Source: Ophiosphaerella korrae (lineage: Eukaryota > Ascomycota > Dothideomycetes > Pleosporales > Phaeosphaeriaceae). From it: a DNA stretch of 64,000 nucleotides. The stretch is taken from the NCBI GenBank assembly GCA_028456385.1, contig JALNQF010000186.1, positions 19,782 through 83,781 on the forward strand, read 5' to 3'. How positions within the stretch are numbered: position 1 is the stretch's first letter; the number at the start of each line of letters is the position of its first letter. A program made the translations under genes and the position numbers. Below the pieces are notes generated by a model. The model worked only from the letters and a program-made list of their open reading frames with translations, searched no databases and was not told the origin of the DNA. Positions 13,701-25,749 of the stretch are shown here, in pieces.

Positions 13701-14200
13701 ACTATTAAACGCTACTAATATATAGGCTTAGATCTACGTACGTCTTTGTAGTTATTAAATAAGAGGTTCTAGTTTTTCTAATTAACTCTAGGATTAAACT
13801 CTTATAGCTATAGGAGTCTTAGTATAATATTTTTACTAGCTAAAACTAATACGTCTAAGGTAATCTTTATACTATATCCTTAAATAATAATCTCTATAGT
13901 TACTTTATTACTAACTATTAGGTTTCTTAGTATTAGCTATCTATTTGCAATATAGATTAGATATAGTGTTTTCTTTACTTATAGTTAGAGTCTTACTTAT
14001 TCTACTACTTTAGGTGTAATTAGGTTTATAAATAACCCTAAATCTACTAATACTTTTATTCTTTCTCTTCTTATCTTTACTAGGAGTTTAATAAGTCTTT
14101 TAGCGTTAATAGCGTTATAGCTTCTAGATATATATCTAGCGTTAGCTATTTACTTAAAAAAGACTTAATCTTATAATCTTTGTTTATCTTTTACTAAAAT
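10780..14200 (-). pseudogene. Element C pol relic
   Basis: Reverse complement of the B pol order. Chromodomain is at about 10800-10970, integrase at about 11250-12050, RNase H at about 12240-12650. The RT has its catalytic box at 12989-13000, reading YLDN. The protease active site at 14036-14044 reads D-L-G: the Ser codon is lost but the Gly, which is Glu in B and I, is retained. Comparing B, C and I thus recovers D-S-G as the likely ancestor. Confidence 0.85.
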
Positions 14201-15960
14201 CCTTAGAGTATCTTAATCTCTTTATATTATTTACACTTCTCTAGCGTATAGGTTTACTAGATTAGATTAATATATTAGTTGTTTACAAGTATCTTACTTG
14301 TATTTATATCTTCTTTAGTTATACCTAAAAAGTACTCTACTTCTTACTTATCCTATAGGTGTTGTTTATATCTTACGTTTATATATTCTTTCTAGTTTTA
14401 TTTATATCTAGATCTCTTATAAGGGAAATATCTAGATCTTATCTTATTAGAATAGTAAGTAAGGTAGTTATTATAGTAATATCTTATCTATAATAGTAGT
14501 AGATAGTTTAGGTTACGTAAGTATAGCTAGTATTATAGTTCTTGTGTTAATACTAGATCTATAATAATTAGCGCCTAATTATTATTTATATATAATAATT
14601 TGTATTATTAGGTTCGCTTTACTTAGTATTCTTTATCTTGCTATTCTTATACTAAGTAGTAACTATCTACTAGTTCCTAGATTTCTTTTATAAATCTATC
14701 TTATACTTTAGTATTTTCTTACTTTAGCTCTAGTATTTTAGGTACTATTTTATATTTAGAAGTTTTAAGCTCTTAGTTTTCTTTCCTATTCTTATCCTAG
14801 GCTATATATACCTACCTTCCTAGATATAGCGTTATCTCGCGCCTATACTTTACTCTTCTTTAGTATAGCTAAAGGTATTCTAAGGTGTCTATCCTAGCTT
14901 ATTTCTACTTTAGCTAATACCTCTTTATATAGCTTTATACTCTTAGTAGTGTCTTTATAGCTTCTACTTTATTATCTATTATAAGGTTTATTAGTTATAT
15001 AGTAATCCTATAGTAGTTGTATTTCTTACTTATATCTTACTACTAAAGGTTTATAGTCTTGTAATCTCTTTTCTCTTAGCTTCCTCTAAGGATTACTTCT
15101 TATTCTTCCTCTCTATTATTATCTTACTACTTAAGTATATTAATTTATTATATAATCTTATTCTTTACTTAGTAATTCTTTGCTAGGTACCCTATTTTAC
15201 TATACTTATAGTATTTTTAGCCTTCTACTCCTTTAGAGTTCTTATAGTAATAGTATTCTTGTTTTCCTAGGTTTATATTATTAATATATATCTTATCTAG
15301 CCTAAAGTATCTATAGCTACTTTAAACTTAGTTGTTCTTATATTCGCGTCGCTACTTATACTTAGGTTTATACTTCTTACTTTCTATACGTAATACTCTT
15401 ACGTTCTTAGCTTCTACTATGTATTTGTATATATAGTTGTTAACTTAAATTACTTCCTCTATTAGGTCTTCTAATATCTTAATTACAGCTCTACTACGTA
15501 TTAGCTTACTTTAAACGTTACTTTTAAGTCTCTATTAAAATATCCTTATTAATAACTTATTATTCTATTCTATTTATATTGCGTAGCTTTAGAACTTGTT
15601 AGCGTAATCTACTACTACCTTGTATTGTTGTAGCTACTATATTACGCGCTCTACTACTACTATCTTATTTACTAGTAGAAAGGCTTATTATACTTTATCT
15701 TTAAACTTAATCTATTCTTTAAATATCTTATCTCAGTCGCTATTATTATTATTAAGGTATTTCTTAAGGTATAGCGTAACTTATTTCTCTACCTTACCCT
15801 TTATATAGGACGATGTAAGTATAGCTCTATTTTTATCTTAAACTTAGTCTACCTTAAAGAAGAGATTAAGTTATAAGATTTATAGCTTAAGCTTATTTTA
15901 TTCTCTATAGTAGAGGTTAGGCTTAGTAACTTTAGAAGTAGCTATATAGGTTACTCTTGT
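14200..15960 (-). pseudogene. Element C gag relic
   Basis: Minus-strand counterpart of B 1620-3400. The CCHC knuckle lies at about 15178-15222 on the minus strand (KYYKYSKIGYLAKN). A short plus-strand ORF at 15620-15808 falls inside this relic on the wrong strand and is not a gene. Confidence 0.72.
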
Positions 15961-16013
15961 ACGCTAGTTGTTTATATTTATTAACGTATTACTTATCTTA
16001 AGAGTGTTTAATA

Positions 16014-16414
16014 TATTAAGACCTTAGAACTAAGTAAGAGTAACGAGGGCAAGTAGGCTTCTATAAGACGGGTAAGGTTAATAAATAAGAGGGTTACTTA
16101 ACTTAATTAATAGTTAGCTCTTATTAGAGTATTACGAGGTATATAAGTATTAATAGGTAGATAGGAATCTAATTAAAGTATTAGTTGTAATACTCTATTA
16201 GGATAAGAAGTAAAGAAGAGATTAAACACGATAGTCTATAAAGGTCTATTAACGTTCCTATATACTTACTATCTAGTGTTTATTCCTAAGCGCTTACTCT
16301 AGAGCGTTCGCTCTAGAGCGTTTACTACTAAATAGTTACGTATTTAGCGCTACTATATTGCCTAGCCTAATTGCGTGCGATATAATAGCTTACCTACTAC
16401 TTAGTATCGTAATA
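16014..16414 (-). repeat. 5' LTR of element C (401 bp, reversed)
   Basis: Partner of 9682-10082. It ends at 16414, followed by the duplicated target ACTAG. It retains more CpG in its CTCTAGAG units (GCGTTCGCTCTAGAGCG at about 16300-16320) than the 3' copy. Confidence 0.9.
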
Positions 16415-18480
16415 ACTAGTAAACTTCTATAGAAAGTTAATAGTAAGATAGTCTAAAGATATAGAACTAATAATAAGACTTATAAAAAAAGATACGCTAT
16501 TTAAATAGATAAAAGAATATAATAAAGTAATTAATATAATTAAGAGAAAGATTATAGAAAACCTAGTTATTAGAATATATAACCTAGATCTACTAGTAAT
16601 AGTAAAAATAGACGCGTCTAACTTAGTCTATAGAATAGCACTAATATAAGAAGATCCTAAGACTAAAAAGGAATACTTAGTTAAATACTTCTCTAAGAAA
16701 ATAAAGCTAGTAGAGCTTAACTACCTAATCTATAATAAAGAAATATTAGTAATCTATAAAGTATTTAAGTAATAAAAAGTATACCTATAAAGAGTAAAAT
16801 ACTAAACAAAATTCTATATAGACTATAAGAATCTTATAAGATTTATAACAAATAAGGATTTATTATAATACTTTATAAGATAGTAGGAATTCCTATTAAT
16901 ATTTAATTTAGAAATTATATATATAAAAGGGAAGGACAATTAATTTATAGATACTCTTAGTAGAAGACTAGACTAATAAAAAGAAGTAAACGCTACAAGT
17001 ATATTTCTAGTAAAGAATACAGAAAGATATTTAATCCTAAATATACTTAAAATAGCTGTAATACTTAAAAAAATAAGTAGCGAGCTAGACAAATAGATTT
17101 AGAAAATAACGTAGGAGGTATTTAAAGAAATAGAGAAACTAAAAATCTAAAAAAGATTTGTATATACTTATAGAAGAGTATATATTCTAAAAAAGATCTA
17201 GAAAAAATTTATATAATAATTCTACGAACTACTAGTATATAGATACTAAGAAATTAATAAAACTCTAGATAGACTACTATAGGACTATTATATCCTAAAA
17301 GCAAGACAACTAGTAATAGAGGTACTACAAGATTATATAGAATACTAAAGAAATAAGTATAGTAGATATATACTATATAGAATATTATAACTAATAGAAG
17401 TACTAGAATAACTATAAAGAGTTACTACAATAGACTTTATTACAAAACTACCTAAGTTAAAAGACCTAATATTAAGAGTTAAATATAATAGAATCCTAAT
17501 AATAGTAGATAAACTTATAAAATATTTATACTTTAAGCTATATAAAGAGAAAAGTAGGATAGAAGTTACTATATACTAGGTTCTAGGAACTATAATTAGC
17601 TAATATAGACTACTAGACAAGATTATTATAAATAGAGACGTAAGATTTATATTAAAACTATAGGGAACAATAATAGCCTAATTAGGAATATAGTACGCAA
17701 TATCTACTATATACTATCTACAAATAGATAGATAATTAGAACAAATAAATTAGATAGTAGAATAGTACTTAAGATACTACCTTAACTATAACTAGAACAA
17801 CTAGGTATAACTACTACCTATAGTATAGTTAGTATATAATAGCGTAAAGAATATAGTAATAAGAGTATTACTCTTTTTCGCGAACTATAGATTTAACCCT
17901 AATATATATAGAATACTAAGAATTAAAGTATCTTAGTTTCTAAGAGGAGAAAACTTTACTAACAGACTTAAGAATATATATAATTAACTAAGATAGGATA
18001 TAGAATTCTTACACGATTAAATAGTAAAACACTATAATAAAAAGTATAAAGAGGGACCCTAATTTAGAAAGAAAGAAAAAGTATAGTTAGTTAAGAAAAA
18101 CGTAAAGAGTAAATAACTTAGTTTAAAACTAGACTACGTAAAAATAGGACTATATAAAATTAAGAAAGAAATTACACTAGTTATATTTAAACTAAAACTA
18201 CTAAATAAAATAAGGATATACCTAACTTTTTATATAGCGCTACTTAAAATAGTACTATAAAACGTAGAACTACTAGTGTATAAAGTAGATACGTATAGAG
18301 AATAAAAAGAATAAGAAGTTAAAGAAATCCTAGTATACTAGTTCTATAATAGTAGGAACTATTATTTAGTAGAATAGATAGGTATAAACGAGAAAGGACT
18401 ACTATAGGAAGATATATAGGAACTAGAAGATAACCTTAATTATCTTAAGAAACTAGAGGAGTTCTAAAATTAAAACCCTC
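16415..18480 (+). pseudogene. Copy A, pol relic part 2 (RT end, RNase H, integrase, chromodomain)
   Basis: Resumes copy A after C. RNase H is at about 16600-16960 (SNLVYRIALI*EDPK; YNKEILVIYKVFK). The integrase is at about 17220-18000, with the DFITKLPKLKD and DVRFILKL cores and QIDR*LEQIN, which corresponds to the Q-T-D-G-Q-T-E-R motif; then LRYYLNYN*NN*V and LPIV*LVYNS. A chromodomain-like tail is at about 18310-18400 (VKEILVY*FYNSRNYYLVE). The relic ends near 18475, with the antisense gene following tail-to-tail. Confidence 0.87.
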
Positions 18481-18958
18481 TAGAGCACCTTATAGTAAAC
18501 TAAGAAAATTAGTACTATTAATAATAAATAAAGAGACGTTAGGAACGTCTAATATAATAGGAGCTAGAGTAGCCTCTACTACGTCCTTAAGGTCTATCTT
18601 AGCCTCTAAGGTACAAGACTATTTAGACGATTTAGCGTTATTATAAGCTTTTATCTTACAAAAACACTTAATATAATAATAAAAATCTACTAGCTTATAA
18701 AAAGTTAGCTTACGCTTAGCTTTAGCTTTTACAAGCTATAATAATAGTATCTTTTAAGCCTAGTTAATAGCTTACCCTATATAACTTAGTAAAAAGAAAC
18801 TATATAGAAATTAAGCACTTACACTCTATAAGAGAAATACCTAAAGGAGTATATTTATACTAAATATTAGTAAGAATATACTTACTATAATACTTACTAT
18901 CCTTTAAAGATATAAGACAAGTAAGCTTTAACTAAGTACAATAGGCGTAAGGAAACAT
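18475..18958 (-). pseudogene. Antisense Zn2Cys6-like gene of copy A (best-preserved start)
   Basis: On the minus strand, a true ATG survives at 18956-18958 and opens MFPYAYCT. Cys positions run from 18949 to 18857 with spacing C-x2-C-x6-C-x9-C-x2-C-x6-C. Positions 2 (18938-18940) and 3 (18917-18919) are still Cys codons (TGT); the others are Tyr. The Zn(II)2Cys6 consensus is met exactly. A second segment in another frame (ending near 18480 with KIDLKDVVEAT...) is shared with G and D, so an intron or frameshift separates the two parts. ATG survival is notable because ATG is almost absent in this window. Confidence 0.68.
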
Positions 18959-19119
18959 TTTAACTCTATTACGAGTAATACAAGTAATAAAAAGAAGTTT
19001 ATTGTAATTAGAATAAGAAGATATAGAGAATAATAAAGAACTAGAAATAAATAAAGAAACTAGACTAATAACCTTAGGCCTAAGGTAGAGAAATAAAAAC
19101 CTACCTAGAGAGGAGAATA

Positions 19120-19615
19120 GTATTATAGCTATAATAAGAGAAAACTAATTTAAGCTAGTTAGCCCTACTATAGATAATAAAAGTACGTATAACTTATAGG
19201 GTAATAAACTTAACTAGGAAACTAACTACAATAGAGACACGTAATAAATTCGCGATTTACAATCTTAGCAAATACAAAGTATAAAGCTAAGTGCGTAATA
19301 AATTCGCGATTTGCAATCTTAGTAAATATAAAGTATAAAGCTAAGCATGTAATAAATTTGTAATTTGCGATCTTAGTAAATACAAAGTACAAAGCTAGCT
19401 AAGGGACCTAGGTATATAGTTAGTAGTAATATCTATTACTAGGATAGTATTAGTAATTTAATCCTTTAACTATAGAACGCTAATACAAGATAGTTACAAG
19501 ATATCTTCTATTATTTATAGTTATTGTAGATCCTAATACAAGCCTTTGTTATTACTTCTTAATCTACTAATAACCTAAAGGCTATTAGGAGTTAACCCTA
19601 AGTAAGCCCGTTACA
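19120..19615 (+). repeat. 3' LTR of copy A (496 bp)
   Basis: Starts TATTATAGCTATAATAAGAG after a purine-rich tract (AGAGAGGAGAATAG) and ends CCCGTTACA. It shares its ends and right half with the LTRs of D, E, G, H and K. Its centre (19241 to about 19400) is unique: three tandem copies of a 54-bp unit starting GTAATAAATTCGCGATTT. Confidence 0.85.
19241..19400 (+). repeat. 54-bp tandem repeat x3 inside the LTR of copy A
   Basis: The unit start GTAATAAATT recurs at 19241, 19295 and 19349 (period 54). The third copy is more RIP-mutated. No other LTR in the window has this module. Confidence 0.9.
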
Positions 19616-20869
19616 CCTACTTTAAAGAAAAAATACTCTAGGTATAATAAAAGTAAGTAGCCTAAGCTATTACTTTTTACTAAAGTAGACTAGTATATAA
19701 AGTTAGTAACTAAGCTTATATTAGTATAGCTAATTAGAAAACTAACTACTTAACTCTAAAATTAGACTACTAATAAGTAGGCCTATACTTTATTAAGAGA
19801 GTTATCTATAATAGTAGAGTATATAAGCTAGTACTACTTTAAGAAATACTAAGTAAGAGTATACTCTTAGTTTTCTTACTAAAACTCTTACGCTCTAGAG
19901 ATTAGAAGCCTTTACTAGATTAAGACCTACTATAGCTAATCTTTATTATTATTACTAATAAAGAAACTAGTAGTATATATAAAGAATACTTAGTAGAAGC
20001 TATCTTAGATATACGCTTTAAAGAGCGTAGAAAATATATAGAATAATACTACTTAGTTTACTAAACTAGCTATAATAAACTTATATAAGAGCTAGTAGAA
20101 GAATTTATAAAATATAAAGCTACTTTTAACTTTTACTAGAACTACTTAGAGAAAGCTAAACTACTAACTCTACGTATACCTAAAAAATAAAGCTCTAATA
20201 AAGATATAACCTATTAAAGTACCCTAGCTTATTAATAGGTATAAAAAAGCTTCTCTAAAAGTGTAATTACTACTTTTAATCCTTACTAGAACTACTTAGA
20301 GAAGTTTAAAACTACTAACTATATACTCTAAAATAGAACCTTAATAAAGATATAATCTATTAGGGTACTCTAGCCTATTAATAGGTATAAAAAAGGGCCT
20401 TTCTAAAGTATAATTAAAAAACTTTACTACTAGCTAAAGCTAAATTATAGCGTAAAAAATAGTAGAAGTAGTTTACTTTAACTAGTAAGTATAAGACTTT
20501 TTTTAAGATAAAGCCTACTCTTACTACTATAGCTATAACTACTATACTCCCTTATAACTAGTTATATATAGGTTTAGTTTACTATTATAGAATTTATAAC
20601 TAGCTACTAAATTCTTAGCTAAAGCTACTCTATACTATCTACTTCCTAATACTTATAAATATTAGGCTTACTAAGTCCTTTATATTAATAAACCTACTTA
20701 TTATAAAGCTTATATCTATAGTAAGTACTTATATAGAAATCTAGTACTATTAAGTTACTTAGTAATATTAACTTTACCTTCTATTATACTATATATAAAT
20801 ACTTTTAGGTTTAATTTTATTAGCGTAGAGTAGAAGTAGTAAAAAAGAGTTTATAGTTAATACATTTTA
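19616..20869 (+). pseudogene. hAT-like transposase relic F1, part 1
   Basis: DNA-transposon relic homologous to 58596-59838. The best diagnostic is at 19984-20025: EYLVEAILDIRFKERRKY, resembling the A-x-x-L-D-P-R-F-K motif of hAT transposases. A 150-bp duplicated segment follows (see repeat at 20121). F1 is bounded on the left by the LTR of copy A and was split at 20869 by element G. The right part is at 27920-28203. No hAT dimerisation domain or terminal inverted repeats were recognised, so the superfamily call is moderate. Confidence 0.5.
20121..20410 (+). repeat. Internal 150-bp tandem duplication in F1
   Basis: Blocks beginning TACTTTTAA at 20121 and 20271 both contain ACTAGAACTACTTAGAGAA, then a CTATTAA...GTACC block and TAATAGGTATAAAAAAG. 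The F2 copy has three units of unequal length (59001, 59164, 59247). Confidence 0.8.
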
Positions 20870-21315
20870 TGTTATAAGTTACTTAGAGTTAACTTCCTAG
20901 TAACCTTAGGGTTATTAGTAGATTAGGAGGTAATAATAAAAGTTCGTGTTATAATCTACAATAAGCTTATAATAATAGAATAATTCTTATAATATTAATA
21001 TATTGTCGCTCGTAGTTAATAATTGAATTACTAATACTATCCTAATAATAGACGTTACTACTAACTATATACCTATAGTATTTGTATAGCTTTGTAGCTT
21101 TATAGCTACTAAGCCTTATAAAGCTATAAAGTTCTATAACTACTAGCTTTATAGCTTTGTAATTACTAAGCCTTACGAAGCTGCGAAGTTATTACGTGTC
21201 TCTATTATAATTAACTTCCTAATTAACTTTATTGTCTTATAGATCGTAAATATAGTTATTGTCTATTTTAGGACTAATTAGTTCTATCTAGTTTTCTTCT
21301 ATTACAGCTGTAATA
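20870..21315 (-). repeat. 3' LTR of element G (446 bp, reversed)
   Basis: Matches 27474-27919 with C/T and G/A differences only where compared. The centre (about 21090-21190) holds two imperfect units around GTAGCTTTGTAGCT and AAGCCTTACGAAGC, a module not seen in the other LTRs. The reversed purine tract CTATCTCTCCCTC follows. Confidence 0.9.
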
Positions 21316-21477
21316 CTATCTCTCCCTCTAGGTAGACTATTATTTCTCTACCTTAAAGCTAAGGTTATTAAGCCTATTTCTTTATTAATTTGTAGTTCTT
21401 TATTGTTCTCTATACCTTGTCGTTCTTAGCGCAATAAAGTGTTACTTGCTAATTAGGTTACTTAAAATAGTGTTAAG

Positions 21478-21980
21478 ATGTTTCCTTATTCTTGTTACAA
21501 TAGTCTAGGACTAGTTTATCTTATATCTTTAAAGGATAGTAAGGCTTATAGTAAGTGTATTTGTACTAATGTTTAGTATTATTATACTCCTTCTAGTGTT
21601 TTACTTACTAAGTGTAAGTACTTAATTATAACTAGGTCTCTAAATTCTAAGTTATATAGAGTAAGCTATTAATAGAGCTCGAGTAAAACTATTGTTATAG
21701 CTAGCTAATACTAAGTAGGCTTAGTGTAACCTAATCTCTAAGACTACTTATAAGATAGTAGAACTTTAGGCTTATACTAACTACCTTCGTAAGCTAATAG
21801 CTTATAATATTGCTAAGTCGTCTAAATAGTCTTGTACCTTAGAGGCTAAGATAGACCTTAAGGACGCTATAGAGGCTGCTCTAGCTCCTATTATATTAAG
21901 TGTTCCTATCTCCTCTCTACCTATTAGTAATAGCGTAGGCTTTCTTAGTTTACTACGAGGCGCTCTAGAGGGTTTTAACT
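21478..21980 (+). pseudogene. Antisense Zn2Cys6-like gene of element G
   Basis: An intact ATG at 21478-21480 opens MFPYSCYNSLGLVY. Codons at 21487, 21496, 21517, 21547, 21556 and 21577 give C-x2-C-x6-C-x9-C-x2-C-x6-C. The fifth is still Cys (TGT, 21556-21558) and the rest read Tyr. This exactly matches the cluster of A and those of family-2 B and C. The first frame has a single stop over about 55 codons. After about 21660 the open frame shifts (ATTYKIVEL..., KIDLKDAIEAALAP), which suggests a short intron or a frameshift. It ends tail-to-tail with the minus-strand pol near 21980. Confidence 0.68.
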
Positions 21981-21984
21981 TTAG

Positions 21985-24900
21985 AACTCTTCTAGTTTCT
22001 TAGAGTAGTTAAGGTTGTCTTCTAGTTCCTATATATCTTCCTATAGTTACCCTTTCTTATTTATACCTATCTATTTTACTAAATAGTAGTTCCTACTATT
22101 ATAGAACTAGTATACTAAGATCTCTTTAACTTCCTATTCTTCTTGTTCTCTATACGTATCTACTTTATATACTAGTAGTTCTACATTTTATAGTACTATC
22201 TTAAGTAGTACTACGTAAAATATTAGGTATATCCTTATCTTGTTTAGTAGCTTTAATTTAAATATAACTAGCGTAACTTCTTTCTTAATTTTATATAGTC
22301 CTATTTTAACGTAGTCTAGTTTTAAACTTAGTTGTTTACTTTTAATATTCTTTTATACTAACTATACTTTTTCTCTCTTTTTAAATTAGAGTTCTTCTTT
22401 ATATTTCTTATTATAATACTTTACTATGTAATTGTGTAGAAATTCTATATCTTGTTTTAGTTAATCTTATATATTCTTAAGTCTATTAACAAATTTTCTC
22501 TTCTTAGAGACTAAGATATTTTAGTTCTTAGTATTCTATATATATTAGGGTTAAATCTATAGTTTATAAAAAAAAGTAATACTCCTATTACTATATTCTT
22601 TGCGCTGTTATATACTAACTATGCTATAAGTAGTAGCTATACCTAGTTGTTCTAGTTGTAGTTAAGGTAGTATCTTAAGTATTGTTCTACTATCTAATTT
22701 ATTTGTTCTAACTATCTATCTATTTATAGGTAGTATGTAGTAGATATTATATATTGTATTCCTAATTGCGCTATTATTATTTTCTATAGTTTTAATATAA
22801 ATTTTATATCTCTATCTATAATAATCTTATCTAGTAGTCTATATTAACTAATTATAGTTCCTAGAACTTAGTATATAGTAACCTCTATCCCGCTTTTTTC
22901 TTTATATAGCCTAAATTATAAGTACTTTATAAGTTTATCTACTATTGTTATTATTTTATTATACTTAACTCCTATTATTAAGTCTTTTAACTTAGGTAAT
23001 TTTATACTAAAGTCTATTGTAATAACTCTTTATAGTTATTTTAGTACTTCTATTAGTTATAGTATTCTATATAGTATATATCTACTATACTTATTCTTGT
23101 AGTATTCTATATAGTCTTATAGTACTTCTATTACTAATTATCTTGCTTTTAGAATATAGTATTCTTATAGTAATCTATTTATGGTTTTGTTAATTCCTTA
23201 ATGTCTATATACTAGTAATTTATAGAATTGTTATATAAATTCTCTCTAAATCTTTCTTAGAATATATATTCTTCTATAGGCTTATATAAGCCTTTCTTAG
23301 ATCTCTAGTTTCTCTATTTCTTTAGATACTTCTTGCGTTATTTTCTAAATCTATTTATCTAGCTTACTACTTTTTCTTTTAAGTGTTGTAGCTATTTTAG
23401 GTATATTTAGGACTAGGTATCTTTCTTTATTCTATACTAGAACTATACTAGTAGCGTTTATTTCTTTTTGTAGGTCTAGTCTTCTACTTAGAGTATCTAC
23501 TAATTAATTGTTTTTTCTTTTTGTGTATATAATTTCTAAGTTAAATATTAATAAGAATTCTTACTATCTTATATAGCGTTGTAATAAGTCCTTATTTAGT
23601 ATAAATTCTATAAGGTTCTTGTAATCTATATAGACCTTTGTCTTGTATTTTACTTTTTATAAATATACTCTCTATTACTTAAATACTTTATAGATTACTA
23701 GTATCTCTTTGTTGTAGATTAGGTAATTAAGTTCTACTAGTTTTATTTTCTTAGAGAAATACTTAACTAAGTATTCTTGTTTAGTTCTTAGGTCTTCCTA
23801 TATTAGTGCTATTCTATAGACTAAGTTAGATACGTCTATTTTTACTATTACTAGTAAGTCTAGGTTATATATTCTAATAACTAGGTTTTCTATAAACTTC
23901 TTTTTAATTATATTAAATACTTCTTTATATTCTTTAGTCTATTTAAATAGTGTATCTTTTTTTATAAGTCTTGTTATTAGTTCTATATCTTTAGACTATC
24001 TTACTATTAACTTTTTGTAAAAGTTTACTAGTCTATAAAATTATTATACTTCTTTTAGGTTTTTTAGTGTTAGCTATTCGTTAATTAATTTAATCTTTTC
24101 TAGGTTAATTTTAATTTTTCCTAGTTTAATAATAAATCTAAGGAAGTCTATTTTCTTTATATAGAATTTGCATTTTCTTATTTTAAAGAATAATTTACTT
24201 TTAGCTAGTTTTTCTAGTACCTTGTGTACGTATTGTATATGTTCTTCCTCTATTTCTAAGAATATAAGGATATTGTCTAGGTATATAAATATAAATACGT
24301 CTAAGTACTCTTTTAGTACTATATTAATTCTTTTTTAGAAGGCCGCTAGTATATTTATTAGCTTAAAAGGTATAACTAAGTATTTATATAATCTATATTG
24401 CGTTCTAAATACTATTTTCTATTTATTTATTTCTTTAATTCTAATTTAGTAGTAGGCGTTCTAGATGTCTAGTTTTGTAAAGATCTTTACCTTTTATAGT
24501 CTATCTTATATCTTGTCTATTTATAGTAAAGAGTATTAGTTTTTATTTATAACTATGTTTGTTTTTCTAAAGTCTATATAAGGTTATTTTTCTTTTATTC
24601 TCTTTTTATCTACAAATATAAGTCTATATACTACTAAGGATTTAGATTCTTATATCTATCCTTTTTTTATTTCTTTTGCAATAAATACTTATTTAATTTT
24701 AGATTCTTCTTTAGTTTTTCTATAGACTAAGCTCTATCTTACGTTTTTTTCTTTCTCTAGTTCTATTACTAGATCCTATAGCTAGTATTCTAGAAGATAG
24801 TCTTTAGGCTCTATAAGCTATTTCTCCTCTTTCTTATATTCTTTAGAGAATTTTCTCTTGTAAGTACTTATATTAGCCTTTAACATGTCTATTTTGTAGT

Positions 24901-25700
24901 AGTTAATTCTTCTTATTCTCTAATTAATACGTAGGTTAGTTATCTATAACTATAGTATTCCTAAGATTATATTTTATTTATTATTAATTATTGTTATATC
25001 TATAACTATATTTTTAATTGTTATTCCTTTTAGTTCTAGCGTAGAGAGAACTATTTTAAACTTTATAGGTTCCTAGAATAGTTTTCCTTTAATTATACTT
25101 AGTTATTAGAGGTACTTCTTTATTATATAATACATTCCTTATATTTCTATAAACTTTTTTAATATAAAGTTCTTTATAGCTCTACTATTAATTATTAATT
25201 ATACCTTCTTTTTTTAGTAGGTACCTGTTTTTGTAATATATAGGCCTCTTATACCTTCTAGCTATTCTTACTTAGGTATTCTTGTAAATTTTCTATTTTT
25301 TTAGAGCTATAGCCTTACTTTAAGTTTATATTCTTTATATTTTAGATATTTATTGTATATATATTTGTACTATAGTCTTCCTAGGACGTATTTCTTAGAT
25401 AGTTTTAGTCCTAGCCTTACTACTAAGTATCTATCTTCTTAGATTATTTCCTATCCTTAGATATCTTCTACTAGAATTACTCTTATATAATTATAGCCTC
25501 TTCTCCTTATAAGCTATATATTATTATTTACTTTAGAGTTTCTATATATAATATAATTCTTATCTAAGTATAATATCTATAATACTTTAAAGTATACTAG
25601 GTGTTTTAAGTCTATTATTTTGTTATCCTTTTCCTAGTATTTATCTTTCTTAGGTATATCTATTATTAAGATATATTATACTATTAGTATTCTTAGTATA
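21985..25700 (-). pseudogene. Element G pol relic
   Basis: Minus-strand pol with chromodomain-like tail at about 22050-22140, integrase at about 22150-23400 and RNase H at about 23500-23900. RT has its catalytic box at 24272-24283 reading YLDN; the protease region is upstream at about 24900-25300. Compared with copy A and D the same domains appear in the same order. The frame is closed by TAA/TAG throughout. Confidence 0.85.
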
Positions 25701-25749
25701 TAGGCTTTATTAATCTATTGCGTTTTTCTTATAAGGTATTACTATTCTC

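Larger units (their letters stand above)
9682..16414 (-). mobile_element. Family-2 Ty3/gypsy element C, complete, reversed, RIP-inactivated
   Basis: A 6733-bp minus-strand element in copy A. The LTRs are 401 bp each (9682-10082 and 16014-16414). The target duplication is ACTAG (9677-9681 and 16415-16419). It has the same gene order as B. The LTRs are 42 bp shorter than those of B, exactly three 14-bp units. The reversed purine tract CTATCCCCCTTTC follows the left LTR at 10083. Confidence 0.92.

Noticed and set aside
15620..15808. 62-codon ATG-started plus-strand ORF
   Set aside because: It lies inside the minus-strand gag relic of element C; homologous positions in B and I have no such ORF. 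Low-complexity Leu/Tyr/Ser composition is expected from antisense RIP-ed DNA.
19241..19400. Possible CRISPR-like array
   Set aside because: The 54-bp units are contiguous tandem copies within an LTR, with no spacers, in a eukaryotic RIP-ed context.
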